DNA of 64,000 bases from Cohnella rhizoplanae (GTDB lineage Bacteria > Bacillota > Bacilli > Paenibacillales > Paenibacillaceae): positions 62,001-126,000 of the forward strand of contig NZ_CAOJCN010000014.1 of the NCBI RefSeq assembly GCF_948329515.1. The letters are read 5' to 3'. Each line of letters begins with the position of its first letter. Position 1 is the first letter of the stretch. The notes below the pieces were generated by a model. It was not told the origin of the DNA. It searched no databases and saw only the letters and a program-made list of their open reading frames with translations. Positions 16,303 through 25,544 of this stretch are shown here, piece by piece. The position numbers were made by a program, and so were the translations under genes.

Positions 16303-18192
16303 TTATCGGTCCCCAGGAACGGAGAGCGATGCCTCCAAGCTCGGCATCGCCGCTCGCCAGCCTCCGAAGGCGGTAATGTCCTCCGCCTCCCGCTCCGCCC
16401 GCCCCTCGCAGATGAAGCCGGGCACCTCCGTCCCGTCCGCGAGCTCCACCTTGCCGATCCCGAGCGGCGCCGGGATGGCCGCGGCGAAGGCGCCGAAGCG
16501 TCCCAACGGCATCTCCCAGAGCTCGAGCTCGATCGCGGCGCCGCCCGCAGCCTGCTTGAGCAGGCCGGGCTTGGCGGGCTGCGTCGCCAGCCGGATCAGC
16601 TTGTACTTGGCGGCCGTCCGGTCCTCGCGGACGAACCTCGCGCCATGCGCCAGCATCTGCGGCTCGAGCGGGAGGCCCCGCATATGAAGGCCGCATACGG
16701 CGACGAGCGTCGTCGGTTCGGCCTGCGTGTGCGCTTGAGCTTGAGCTTGCGATTGCGTTTGCTTCTGCGCTTGAGCTTGCACTTGGGCCTGGGCAGGAGC
16801 TTGCACCTGTGCTTGCGCGCCGCTGCGCGTGTCGCCGTACAGGTCCGCGAGCCGGACGAGCAGGTCCTCCTGACCGGACAAGGCGAACAGCGTGATGCCG
16901 AACGGCAGCCTGTCGCCGGCATCGCCCGCGGGCACGGCGACGGCGCACAGATCCAGCAGGTTGCAATGGTTCGTGTATAGGCCCATGGCCCGGTTCGCCG
17001 CGACCGGCTCCTGCCTTGCCTCCTCGCGCGTCCAGGTCCCGCCGGCCGTCGGCATGACGAGCACGCCGTCCCCGAGCAGCCGCTGCGCCTGGCGCTTAAG
17101 CGCCTGAAGCCGGTGCATCGCACGAAACATCGCGGCGGCATGGTGCGCAGGATCGGCGCCGGTGCGCAGGATCCCCTCGGTCACCGGAAACGCGCTGCCT
17201 GGATGCGACTCGACGAATTCGCCGAGCGCGGCCCACCGTTCGGCCACCCATGGCCCTTCATAGAGCAGCGCCGCGGCCTCGTCGAACAAGGCGGTGTCCA
17301 CGTACTCCACCGGAATGCCGAGCTGGCCGAGCTGCGCCTGCGCCCGGTCCCAGGCGAGCCGGTAGCGCTCGGCGAACGGCCCGTAAAACGCCAGCGGCTC
17401 GCGCGGCAGATACGCCTTGGACGGCAGCCTCCGCTCCGGCGCCGGCCGGACCGGAATGTCCCTGGACCAGGGATCGTCCGGCTCGAAGCCCCGCACGGTC
17501 CGGTCGACCAGCAGGACATCGTCCAGTCCATGCGCGAAGACGGTGATGCAGTCCAGGCTCTCGCAGGCCGGCACGAGTCCCTTCACCGGCCAGGCGCCGA
17601 GGCTCGGCTTCCAGCCGACGAGCCCGTTCAGCGCCGCCGGCACGCGGCCCGACCCGGCCGTATCGGTGCCGAGCGCGAAGGCGGCCTGACCGCGGGCGAC
17701 GGCGACGGCGGATCCCGAGCTGGAGCCGCCGCTGATCAGTTCCGGCCGGAGCGCGTTATGCGTCTCGCCGTATGGGCTGCGCATGCCGACCAGTCCGGTG
17801 GCGAACTGGTCGAGATTCGTCTTGCCGACCGGCACGGCGCCGGCCTCGATCAGCCGCCGCACGGCCGTCGCGTCCTCGGACGGCACATAAGCGAAGTCCG
17901 CGCAGCCGGACGTCGTCGGCAGGTCCGCCACGTCGATATTGTCCTTCACCGCGAACGGAATGCCCCACAGCGGCGCCTGCCCCCGGTCCAGCGCGTCCAG
18001 CCGCTCCAGGTAAGGCTCGATCGCCGCCAGCGTCGGCGGGCTGATCCAGATGTTCATGTCCCGGTCCCCATCCGCGCGCCGAATAATCTCAAGCACGACA
18101 TCGCGCGGCGACAGTGCGCGGCTGGCGTATTGCGCCTTTAACCAGTCGATCGTCAGGTTATCCGCAAACTCGAACGTCGTCGTCGTACTCAT
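16303..18192 (-). CDS. atzF: allophanate hydrolase
   Basis: 629 aa. The amidase-signature domain comes first (about residues 20-450: FAVKDNIDVADLPTTSGC with the catalytic Lys, SGGSSSGSAVAVARGQ with the Ser-cis-Ser-Lys partners), then a C-terminal domain (about 510-620: LPLEPQMLAHGARFV, TAAKYKLI, IPAPLGIGKVEL, PGFICEGRA). It converts allophanate to two CO2 and two NH3, the last step of guanidine or urea-carboxylase pathways. The two domains are joined by an unusual Gln/Ala-rich low-complexity linker (about 460-490). The start (MSTTTTFEF) overlaps the carboxylase stop as ATGA; an earlier in-frame ATG lies inside the carboxylase gene and is rejected. Confidence 0.93.
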   Translation of the reverse strand: MSTTTTFEFADNLTIDWLKAQYASRALSPRDVVLEIIRRADGDRDMNIWISPPTLAAIEPYLERLDALDRGQAPLWGIPFAVKDNIDVADLPTTSGCADFAYVPSEDATAVRRLIEAGAVPVGKTNLDQFATGLVGMRSPYGETHNALRPELISGGSSSGSAVAVARGQAAFALGTDTAGSGRVPAALNGLVGWKPSLGAWPVKGLVPACESLDCITVFAHGLDDVLLVDRTVRGFEPDDPWSRDIPVRPAPERRLPSKAYLPREPLAFYGPFAERYRLAWDRAQAQLGQLGIPVEYVDTALFDEAAALLYEGPWVAERWAALGEFVESHPGSAFPVTEGILRTGADPAHHAAAMFRAMHRLQALKRQAQRLLGDGVLVMPTAGGTWTREEARQEPVAANRAMGLYTNHCNLLDLCAVAVPAGDAGDRLPFGITLFALSGQEDLLVRLADLYGDTRSGAQAQVQAPAQAQVQAQAQKQTQSQAQAQAHTQAEPTTLVAVCGLHMRGLPLEPQMLAHGARFVREDRTAAKYKLIRLATQPAKPGLLKQAAGGAAIELELWEMPLGRFGAFAAAIPAPLGIGKVELADGTEVPGFICEGRAEREAEDITAFGGWRAAMPSLEASLSVPGDR

Positions 18193-21100
18193 ACGGCTGC
18201 CAGCTCCTTTTCCGCCGACTTGGCGATCCCGACGATCAGCTGTCCGGCATGCACCGTATCGCCCGGCTTCGCGTGGACGGAATGAACGATGCCGTCGCAC
18301 GGCGCGTGCTGGGAAAACTCCATCTTCATCGATTCCACGATGTACAGCGCGTCGCCCTTGCGCACCCGGTCCCCCGGCGCCGCCAGCACCTTCCACATGC
18401 TGCCCGGCATCGAGCAGCGGATCGCGTCGACATCCTGAGGGAGCTCCTCGTCGCTAGCCGCGCTGCCCGTCTCCTGCTCGGACACGTATTCCGCCAGGCC
18501 TCTCGCCTTCCAGTCCTCGCGTTCCTCGCGGAAGGCCTGCCGCTGCTGCGTCCGGAATTGCCCGGCGCTCTCTTCTATAGAAGAAAGAAATTGCAGGTAC
18601 TCGCCGAGATCGAAGGTCGTCTCCGTAATATCCGCCTCGAAGCGGCCGCGGAGGAAGTCCTCTCGCATCACCAGCAGCTCCTCGGCGGTCACCGGATAGA
18701 ACTGGATCTGGTCGAAAAACCGGAGCAGCCAAGGCTTGCCGGCTACGAAGCTGGCCGTCGTGCGGAACTTGTTCCACATCTGGATCGTGCGGCCGACGAA
18801 CTGGTAGCCGCCCGGACCCTCCATTCCGTAGACGCACATGTACGCCCCGCCGATGCCGACCGCATTTTCCGGCGTCCAGGTGCGGGCCGGATTGTACTTG
18901 GTCGTCACCAGCCTGTGCCGCGGGTCGATCGGCGTGGCGAGCGGCGCGCCCAGGTACACGTCGCCCAGCCCGAGCACGAGATAGCTGGCATCGAACACGA
19001 TGCGCTGCACGTCGTCGATGCTGTCCAGTCCGTTCACCCTGCGGATGAACTCCAGATTGCTCGGACACCATGGCGCGTCCGGACGGACGTTCTGCTGGTA
19101 GCGGTCGATCGCGAGCCGGGTCGCCGGGTCGTCCCATGACAAGGGTAGACGGACGATCCGGGATGGCACCTGAATCGACGCCAGCGGAGGCAGCGAGGCA
19201 TCCAGGTCCAGCAGCCGCCGCGCGGCCTCGCTCACCGTCGTGCGCTTCGGATCGATGCGCACCTGCACCGACCGGACGCCCGGCGTCAGATCGAGCGCGG
19301 GTATCGCGTCCTGCTCGCGGATCGCTTCTATTAAAGCATGCACCTGGAAGCGGAGCAGCAGATCGAGCTCGAGCGCCCCGTATTCGACGAGCAGATTCTC
19401 GTCGCCGCTGCAGCGGATCGTCATCTTGAAGTTCCGGTTCGACGAATCGCTGTGCAGAACCGGATATTCCGGCGTAAACGCGGCGATCTCCTGCGGCAGC
19501 GCCGCGACCGGCAAGTCTTCGCGGATACCCGCTCCGATCGCCCGCAGCTGCGCCTCCTGCGCGCGCCTCATCGCCTCCGCCTGCTCCAGCGTGACGAGCC
19601 GGAAGCGGACCGTGTCGCCGGCGTGCAGCTGGCCGAGCTTCCAGAACTCCGCCGAGGCCGTCGTCACCGGGCAGACGAAGCCGCCGAGGCTTGGTCCGTC
19701 CGGACCCAGCAGGATCGGCATGTCGCCGGTCAGATCGAGCGTGCCTACCGCGTAGGCGTTGTCGTGGATGTTGGACGGATGCAGGCCCGCCTCTCCCCCG
19801 TCCTCGCGCGCCCAGAGCGGCGCCGGGCCGACGAGCCGTACGCCGGTTCGGGAGCTGTTGAAGTGCACCTCGAAGCGGGTCGACGCCAGCTGCCCGAGAT
19901 ACTCGGGCTTCAGGAACTCTCCCGTGCAGTGCGGCCCGGGGATGACGCCGATCGTCCATTCCCGGGCAATCGCCGGGCGGTAAGCCTCGGGCAGTCCGCC
20001 CAACGGCGCGGTCAGTGCGCCCGACAGCGCAGACTCCGCGCCGCGGCGCACGTTCAGGACGTCGCCGGCCCGCAGCGCGCGTCCGCCGTGTCCGCCGAAG
20101 CCGCCGAGCGTGAAGGTCGACGCGCTGCCCAGCTTCAGCGGCATATCGAAGCCGCCGGCGACGAGCAGGTAGGCGCGCAAGCCCTCGGCCGCCTCGCCGA
20201 ACGACAGCACCTGTCCGCGCTCCGCCCGGACGGGCGCGTACATCGGGACCGGCGCGCCGTCGAGCGCCGGCTGCATGTCTGCGCCGGTGACGCACAGCCA
20301 CATGCTGTCGCGGAACTTATAGGTCCCGCCGCGCAGCGTCAGCTCCAGGCCGCTGGCATCCTCGGCATTGCCGAGCAGCAGGTTGCCCGTGCGGAAGGCA
20401 AGCGGATCCATCGGGCCGCAGGGCGGCACGCCGACATCCCAGTAGCCGGCGCGGCCGGGCCAATCCTGCACGGTCGTCTGCACGCCGCCGTCGAGCACCT
20501 CGATCGCGGACTCGCTCGGCGCGAAGTCGTTCAGCAGCTGCGTGTACACGTCGCCGCCCGCGAAGGCCGGTTCGCCCAGCAGCGCCTCGACGTACTGCAG
20601 GTTGGTCGTAATGCCGTAAAAGCGCGTCTCGGAGAGCGCCCGCTTCAGCTTCGCGATCGCGTCCTCGCGGCTGGCGCCGTGCACGATGATCTTGGCGAGC
20701 ATCGGATCGTACAGCGTCGTCACGGCGAGGCCGTCCCGCACCCAGGTCTCGCTGCGCGCATCCGCGGGCAGGCGGACGCTGTCGAGCTGTCCCGCGCTCG
20801 GGCGGAATTGCTGTAGGCAGTCTTCCGCGTATACGCGCGCCTGAATGCTGTGGCCCGACGATACGGGGACCAGCCGGTCCAGATCGCGCAGCTCGTCGGC
20901 CGCCTCGCGGATCATCCACTCGACGAGGTCGATGCCGAGCACCTCTTCGGTGACGCCATGCTCGACCTGGAGCCGCGTGTTGACCTCGAGGAAGTAGAAG
21001 CGGCAGCTGGCCGGATCGTAGAGGAATTCGACCGTGCCCGCGCTGCGGTACCCGGCTTCCGCCGCCAGCCGCCGCGCGCAGGCCAGCATCTCGGCTCTGA

Positions 21101-21848
21101 CTTCGGCCGGGAAGTTCGGCGCCGGGCTCTCCTCGACGACCTTCTGGTTGCGGCGCTGCACGGAGCAGTCGCGCTCGCCGAGCGCGACGACCTCGCCGAA
21201 GCGGTTGCCGAAGATCTGCACCTCGACGTGGCGCGCCTTGGCGATGTACTTTTCCAGGAAGAGACCGCCGTTCTTGAAGTTCGTCTCCGCCAGGTGGCGC
21301 ACGCTGTCGAACGCGGCGCGCAGCGCCTCCTCGTCCGCGCAGACGCGCATGCCGATGCCGCCGCCGCCGGCGGTGCTCTTCAGGATGACCGGATAGCCGA
21401 TGTCTGCGGCATGCAGAATCGCTTCGCTCGGTTCCGTGATGAGCGGCGTGCCCGGCAGGAGCGGCACCTGCGCCTTCGTCGCGAGCTCGCGGGCCGAGTG
21501 CTTGAGGCCGAACGCTTCCATCTGCTCGGGGGAAGGTCCGATGAAGGCGATGCCTTGCGCCCGGCAGGCGCGGGCGAAGTCCGCATTCTCGCTCAGGAAG
21601 CCGTAGCCGGGATGAATCGCGTCCACGCCGTTCTCTCTCGCCAGGCTGAGGATCAGCTCCGCGTTCAGATAGCTTTCTTTGGCCGGGCCTTCCCCGATCA
21701 GCAGCGCCTCGTCGGCGCGATCGACATGGAGGCTATCCTGGTCGGCGGTCGTATAGACGGCGACGGAGGCGATCCCCAGCTTGCGGAGCGTCCGTTCGAT
21801 GCGGACGGCGATCGCGCCCCGGTTGGCGATGAGTACTTTGTTGAACAT
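18189..21848 (-). CDS. biotin-dependent guanidine/urea carboxylase
   Basis: 1219 aa, one multidomain chain. The biotin carboxylase domain (about 1-445: KVLIANRGAIAVR, the Gly-rich ATP loop KSTAGGGGIGMR, EVNTRLQVEHGVTE), AHS1/AHS2 carboxyltransferase halves of the KipA/KipI type (about 460-1080: GRAGYWDVGVPPCGPMD, GGFGGHGGRAL), and a C-terminal biotinyl domain with VESMKMEF (Lys about 1175). It carboxylates the amide or guanidinium nitrogen at the cost of ATP. Annotated members are often called urea carboxylase, but a guanidine-I riboswitch controls this operon and both deiminase subunits are present, so guanidine is the better substrate guess. AAAAGGAGAG precedes the ATG. Confidence 0.93.
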   Translation of the reverse strand: MFNKVLIANRGAIAVRIERTLRKLGIASVAVYTTADQDSLHVDRADEALLIGEGPAKESYLNAELILSLARENGVDAIHPGYGFLSENADFARACRAQGIAFIGPSPEQMEAFGLKHSARELATKAQVPLLPGTPLITEPSEAILHAADIGYPVILKSTAGGGGIGMRVCADEEALRAAFDSVRHLAETNFKNGGLFLEKYIAKARHVEVQIFGNRFGEVVALGERDCSVQRRNQKVVEESPAPNFPAEVRAEMLACARRLAAEAGYRSAGTVEFLYDPASCRFYFLEVNTRLQVEHGVTEEVLGIDLVEWMIREAADELRDLDRLVPVSSGHSIQARVYAEDCLQQFRPSAGQLDSVRLPADARSETWVRDGLAVTTLYDPMLAKIIVHGASREDAIAKLKRALSETRFYGITTNLQYVEALLGEPAFAGGDVYTQLLNDFAPSESAIEVLDGGVQTTVQDWPGRAGYWDVGVPPCGPMDPLAFRTGNLLLGNAEDASGLELTLRGGTYKFRDSMWLCVTGADMQPALDGAPVPMYAPVRAERGQVLSFGEAAEGLRAYLLVAGGFDMPLKLGSASTFTLGGFGGHGGRALRAGDVLNVRRGAESALSGALTAPLGGLPEAYRPAIAREWTIGVIPGPHCTGEFLKPEYLGQLASTRFEVHFNSSRTGVRLVGPAPLWAREDGGEAGLHPSNIHDNAYAVGTLDLTGDMPILLGPDGPSLGGFVCPVTTASAEFWKLGQLHAGDTVRFRLVTLEQAEAMRRAQEAQLRAIGAGIREDLPVAALPQEIAAFTPEYPVLHSDSSNRNFKMTIRCSGDENLLVEYGALELDLLLRFQVHALIEAIREQDAIPALDLTPGVRSVQVRIDPKRTTVSEAARRLLDLDASLPPLASIQVPSRIVRLPLSWDDPATRLAIDRYQQNVRPDAPWCPSNLEFIRRVNGLDSIDDVQRIVFDASYLVLGLGDVYLGAPLATPIDPRHRLVTTKYNPARTWTPENAVGIGGAYMCVYGMEGPGGYQFVGRTIQMWNKFRTTASFVAGKPWLLRFFDQIQFYPVTAEELLVMREDFLRGRFEADITETTFDLGEYLQFLSSIEESAGQFRTQQRQAFREEREDWKARGLAEYVSEQETGSAASDEELPQDVDAIRCSMPGSMWKVLAAPGDRVRKGDALYIVESMKMEFSQHAPCDGIVHSVHAKPGDTVHAGQLIVGIAKSAEKELAAV

Positions 21849-21885
21849 GGCGTTTCTCTCCTTTTTCCCCTGCAGGCGCTTGAGG

Positions 21886-22536
21886 TTACTCGTTCCAGAT
21901 CAGGACGCGGATCGGTGTCGGATTGTAGGCGTTGCACGGGTTATTCAGCTGCGGGCAGTTGCTGATCAGCGCCGTCGTGCGGCCGTGCGACTGCAGCTCG
22001 ACGTAGGCGCCTGGCGACGACACGCCGTCGTCGAACTTGAGACCGCCCTCCGGCGTGACGGGCACGTTCATGAAGAAATTGATGTTCGGCGCGAGATCCC
22101 GCTTGCCGTATGCGCCGCCCCGCTGCGCCAGCTGGAGCATGAAGGTGTCGCGGCAATTGTGCATATACGCCTTCTCGTGGGCATAGCGGACGGTGTTGCT
22201 CTGCGCGGAGCAGGACCCGCCCAGGGTGTCGTGCCTGCCGCACGTATCGGCGACGATCGTCAGCAGCTCGCGGCCGGACGCAGCGAGCAGGACCGACCCG
22301 GTCGTTAGATAGATATTGCCCTGCCGGGCGATCGTCGCGGCCGCCGCGTAGTGATCCTCCGGATGATCCGTGTCGTAGAACAGCGTATCCGCGGCCTGGT
22401 TGCCCTCCAGATCGACGATCCGCAGCACCTGTCCCGGCGCCAGATCGTGCATCCACCCGTCTCCGGCCAGAATGACCTGGTCGTAGACCGCCTGCTCAGG
22501 CTCCCGATGACTCTCGACTCGATGAAATGCGCCCAT
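21886..22536 (-). CDS. carboxyguanidine deiminase subunit (urea-amidolyase-associated protein 2)
   Basis: 216 aa, DUF1989 family. LRIVDLEGNQAADTLFYD, DTCGRHDTLGGSC and NCRDTFMLQL, PNINFFMNVPVTPEG are the family blocks, with Cys, His and Asp positions suited to metal binding. Published work on guanidine pathways showed that paired DUF1989 proteins form a deiminase that turns carboxyguanidine into allophanate; this gene is the second of the pair. It starts 22 bases after its partner's stop behind GGGGGAAATAGGA, and 37 bases before the carboxylase gene. Confidence 0.9.
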   Translation of the reverse strand: MGAFHRVESHREPEQAVYDQVILAGDGWMHDLAPGQVLRIVDLEGNQAADTLFYDTDHPEDHYAAAATIARQGNIYLTTGSVLLAASGRELLTIVADTCGRHDTLGGSCSAQSNTVRYAHEKAYMHNCRDTFMLQLAQRGGAYGKRDLAPNINFFMNVPVTPEGGLKFDDGVSSPGAYVELQSHGRTTALISNCPQLNNPCNAYNPTPIRVLIWNE

Positions 22537-22558
22537 TCCTATTTCCCCCTATGCTAGG

Positions 22559-23263
22559 TTAGATCAGCGAATAATAAGTCCATGTATTCTCGAACGCGCG
22601 GCGGTTCTCGTCCCGATGGTTCAGGCAGACGTCGTCTTCGCCTACCGGCTCGGCTTGTGTAACTTCCAGACGGACGGGAACTGAAGGATATGCGGCGCGC
22701 CGGTCCAGCGGGTTGGGCGTGTTCGACAGCAGCAGGATGACGTCCATCTCCGTGCGCAGCGTCACCGACGCCCCGGCGGGGCAGTGTTCCGGCACATGGC
22801 GCATCGCGCCGTCGTCGTCGCAGTACACCTTGGAGAACAGATTGACGACGGGCATCATGTCCCGCAGGCCGAGTCCGTGGCGGGTCAGCTCGACCGCGAA
22901 GTTCTCCTGGCCGCTGCGCAGCCAATCGTTGCGCAGGTCCTGGTAGGTCGTGCGTCCGTACCGCTCGTCCGTGAGCGCTCTCGTCGTATAGCCGCCGATC
23001 GGGTCGTGCCAGCCCAGCTCGTCGTGCACGATGCTCGCCAGTACGCGTCCGTTGTCGCTCATCAGCGTATGGCCCGCGGTCAGATGCGCCGTATATTGGG
23101 CCTTTAAAGTATCCGGCATGTTGTAGCGCTCGGTCAGATCGTCCGCATGGAACAGCATTAACGATACGTTCGCGCCCGCCTCGAGCGCCGTGAAGCGAAG
23201 CAGCTTGCCGCGGCCGATGCGGCCCGACCATTTTTCTCCCCTGCCGATGACGGTGTCGTACAT
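22559..23263 (-). CDS. carboxyguanidine deiminase subunit (urea-amidolyase-associated protein 1)
   Basis: About 234 aa, DUF1989 family. KLLRFTALEAGANVSLMLFH, SDNGRVLASIVHDELGWHD and VVNLFSKVYCDDDGAM are characteristic. The frame is open 90 codons further, but that part is repetitive Arg-rich out-of-frame coding inside the permease gene. The ATG at 23263 (MYDTVIGRG) has GAGGG nine bases upstream; an ATG three codons earlier sits directly on the ribosome site. With the next gene it should make the heteromeric deiminase that passes allophanate to the hydrolase. Confidence 0.88.
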   Translation of the reverse strand: MYDTVIGRGEKWSGRIGRGKLLRFTALEAGANVSLMLFHADDLTERYNMPDTLKAQYTAHLTAGHTLMSDNGRVLASIVHDELGWHDPIGGYTTRALTDERYGRTTYQDLRNDWLRSGQENFAVELTRHGLGLRDMMPVVNLFSKVYCDDDGAMRHVPEHCPAGASVTLRTEMDVILLLSNTPNPLDRRAAYPSVPVRLEVTQAEPVGEDDVCLNHRDENRRAFENTWTYYSLI

Positions 23264-23286
23264 TTGGTTCATCCCTCTTCCTGTGA

Positions 23287-24633
23287 TTATGATTCGTTCT
23301 TCATCGCGGCGGACGTGCCGTCGAAGAGGTTCGTAGCGGCGCGAAAGGTGCGCGATAGCTTGGTGCGGAACAGATAATAAAGCAGGCCGGCCGCGAGCCA
23401 GATGCAGCCCAGCGTCAGCGCGTTCGCGTCGAGCAGCGTGATCAGCCAGACGATGAACGCGGCGCCGATGAGCGGGAAGACCAGGTACTGAAACGTCTGC
23501 TTCGGCGAGCGCTGCCTGCGCTTGATGTAGCACTCGGCGACGACGGACAGATTGACGAAGGCGAACGAGGTGAGCGCGCCGAAGCTGACGAACTTGACGG
23601 CCATATCCAGGCTGATGACCAGCGCCAGCAGCGAGACGATGCTGACCAGCACGATGTTGTTGACCGGCGTACGGAACTTCGGATGAATGGCGCCGAAGAA
23701 GCGCCGGGGCAGGATCGAATCGCGGCCGAGCACGTACAGCAGACGGGACACGCTGGTCACCGACGTCAATCCCTGCGTGAAGATCGCGAAGATCAGGACG
23801 GTCGTGAAGATCGCGCCGAGCGTCGCCCCGCCCGCCATCTTCATCAGCTCGAAGCCGGCGGAGTCCATATCGACGAACGTCAGGTGCGGATACGTGATCT
23901 GGATGAGATACGAAGTGACGACGTAAAGCACGCTTGCGATCAGGATGATGAGCATAATCGCCCGGGGGATCGTCTTCTTGGCATCGATCGTCTCCTCCGC
24001 CAGGGTCGACACGGTGTCGAAGCCGAGGAAGGAGAAGCAGATGATCGAGGCGCCGGCCAGTATCGTCGGCAATCCGACGTCTAGATTGGCGAAGGGCTGC
24101 GCGATGCCCTCGAATCCCGAGAAGCCGCGGATGAGGTAGGTGCAGAACAGCGCGATGAAGATGATCTGGAAGAGGACGAACAGCTTGCTGAGGCTGGCGG
24201 AGAATTTAATGCCCGCGATATTCACGACGGCCAGCACGATGTTAAGCAGGATGATCCAGACGTAAGCCGGAACGGCGGGGAACTGGGCGTGCAGGTAGAT
24301 GCCGAACGTGAGGCATGCGATAATCGGCGAGAAGAGATAGTCGAGCAGGATCGCCCAGCCTACCGTAAATCCGGGAATCGCATGCATCGACCGCTTCACG
24401 TACGTGTACGACGAGCCGGAGCCCGGGAAAATCTTCGCCATGATGCTGTAGCTGTAAGCCGTGAAGAAGATCGCCACGACCGACAGCGAGTAAGCTTCGG
24501 TGATCATCCCCTTCGACGCGTCGTACGCGATGCCGAACACGGAGAAGTAGATCATCGGCGTCATCCAGGCCAATCCCAGGGCGACCACCTGAACCAGCGT
24601 TAGCGATTGGCGAAGCGTAACCTCTTGTTTCAT
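23287..24633 (-). CDS. APC-family permease, probable guanidine importer
   Basis: 448 aa, 12 likely helices, amino acid-polyamine-organocation family. GLAWMTPMIYFSVFGIAYD in helix 1, PGSGSSYTYVKRSMH, and SFLGFDTVSTLAEET in helix 6 are conserved APC blocks. It is the first gene of the riboswitch-controlled operon, 24 bases ahead of the deiminase genes, so guanidine or a guanidino compound is the likely substrate (inference); amino acids are the alternative. AAAGGGGAG precedes the ATG. Confidence 0.85.
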   Translation of the reverse strand: MKQEVTLRQSLTLVQVVALGLAWMTPMIYFSVFGIAYDASKGMITEAYSLSVVAIFFTAYSYSIMAKIFPGSGSSYTYVKRSMHAIPGFTVGWAILLDYLFSPIIACLTFGIYLHAQFPAVPAYVWIILLNIVLAVVNIAGIKFSASLSKLFVLFQIIFIALFCTYLIRGFSGFEGIAQPFANLDVGLPTILAGASIICFSFLGFDTVSTLAEETIDAKKTIPRAIMLIILIASVLYVVTSYLIQITYPHLTFVDMDSAGFELMKMAGGATLGAIFTTVLIFAIFTQGLTSVTSVSRLLYVLGRDSILPRRFFGAIHPKFRTPVNNIVLVSIVSLLALVISLDMAVKFVSFGALTSFAFVNLSVVAECYIKRRQRSPKQTFQYLVFPLIGAAFIVWLITLLDANALTLGCIWLAAGLLYYLFRTKLSRTFRAATNLFDGTSAAMKNES

Positions 24634-24661
24634 CCCTAAACTCCCCTTTCCGCTCTAAAAA

Positions 24662-24716
24662 ACGTAAAAAAAATAAAAGCCGCGGGAAGATATGTAACAT
24701 ATCCTCCCGGGCTTTT
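24662..24716 (-). terminator. riboswitch-controlled intrinsic terminator
   Basis: Stem GCC-CGGGAGGATATG / CATATCTTCCCG-CGGC with a tiny loop, followed on the minus strand by TTTTATTTTTTTT. Its 5' half includes the last conserved aptamer bases (AAAGCCCGGGAGG), so ligand-bound aptamer and terminator exclude each other. This is an ON switch by guanidine, as known for the class. Confidence 0.9.
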
Positions 24717-24806
24717 ATCCCTCCGTGGACACGGCCGCTGCGCCGTGCGTCTTCTCTCGGACCTGGCCGGCGAGGGTAAGATCGCCGCGGAACCCTAGAA
24801 AACAAT
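24703..24806 (-). ncRNA. guanidine-I (ykkC) riboswitch aptamer
   Basis: On the minus strand the conserved elements come in order: CTAGGGTTCCG (rev. of 24788-24798), a variable hairpin, GGTCCGAGAGAAGAC (24749-24763), a second hairpin ACGGC..GCCGT, then CACGGAGGGATAAAAG and CCCGGGAGG (24703-24727). These match the ykkC class I consensus closely. It lies in the leader of the APC permease gene. Confidence 0.97.
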
Positions 24807-24874
24807 TCGTATGCAGTTGGTTGTAGAAGGTAAGCTGACAGACACTTTCTTGATCTCGCTCAGTTATGTTAGAT

Positions 24875-24902
24875 AATATAACACAAATTCAGAGATATTC
24901 AA
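24875..24902 (-). promoter_or_regulatory. promoter of the guanidine operon leader
   Basis: Minus strand -35 TTGAAT, 16-base spacer, -10 TATATT, placing the transcript start about 60-70 bases before the aptamer. Confidence 0.55.
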
Positions 24903-24954
24903 GAGCCAATTTGATTTAAAACCAGCTTTTATGTATCAAAACCTTACATGACGT

Positions 24955-24987
24955 AAAAATAAAAAACGACTGTCTTAGAGACAGCCG
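24955..24987 (-). terminator. terminator of the VOC gene
   Basis: Stem CTGTCT/AGACAG with a 3-base loop followed on the minus strand by CGTTTTTTATTTTTA, about 65 bases after the VOC stop. Confidence 0.8.
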
Positions 24988-25048
24988 CAGGGTTTATACC
25001 TCTCCTTTTAACCTTTCACCTGGCTTTCCTTGAAGGCAGCGAACGTAT

Positions 25049-25507
25049 TCACGGCCGCCATGCTTCCCATAAGTTGCCGTCCGGATCGGCGAACGTAATG
25101 TTGGGTCCGCTCGTCACCCGTTGTCCGATAATATTCACGCCGTTTGCCTTGAACCGTTCAAGCAGCTCCTCGATCCGAGGAGAAATAAAACACGCGATCG
25201 CATGGGGCCTGCCCTCGTCCAGGGACCATGAAAAGCGTAATCGACCGCCGGCCTCATCCGATTGGCGAAGGAATAGGGCAGGTACGACTTGCCTTAAACC
25301 AGGGGTGGGCAACTTGCCATTCTGATCGGGCACGTTTAACACAGCCGTCGTGATCCCAGGATAAATGGAGTCTGCAGACGCAGGTCGGTACCCTAAGTTC
25401 CTCTCATACCATTGAATGGACTCGTAAACGTCGTTCACGGGCACGTAAATACAAGTTACGCCCGTAATGTCCTCCAGCCTTTCCTTGCTCTCCTCATTGG
25501 CCTGCAT
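25049..25507 (-). CDS. VOC-family (glyoxalase-like) protein
   Basis: 152 aa with two beta-alpha-beta-beta-beta modules. CIYVPVNDVYESIQWYERNLG opens the first and ITFADPDGNLWEAWRP ends the second, the VOC hallmark. Members include glyoxalases, dioxygenases and fosfomycin or bleomycin resistance proteins; the reaction is not predictable. The start MQANEESKERL is chosen for a strong AGGAGGAAAAGG site; 22 more open codons upstream are ignored. Monocistronic. Confidence 0.88.
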   Translation of the reverse strand: MQANEESKERLEDITGVTCIYVPVNDVYESIQWYERNLGYRPASADSIYPGITTAVLNVPDQNGKLPTPGLRQVVPALFLRQSDEAGGRLRFSWSLDEGRPHAIACFISPRIEELLERFKANGVNIIGQRVTSGPNITFADPDGNLWEAWRP

Positions 25508-25544
25508 ATATCCTTTTCCTCCTATCTCCGGCCCCGTTGCGAAT

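Noticed and set aside
18454..20301. 615-codon minus-strand frame overlapping the carboxylase
   Set aside because: Out-of-frame shadow rich in Arg and Gly; the carboxylase frame has all conserved motifs.
21886..23263. Urea-specific accessory proteins
   Set aside because: The name is historical; the guanidine riboswitch and pathway logic make carboxyguanidine deiminase the better reading.
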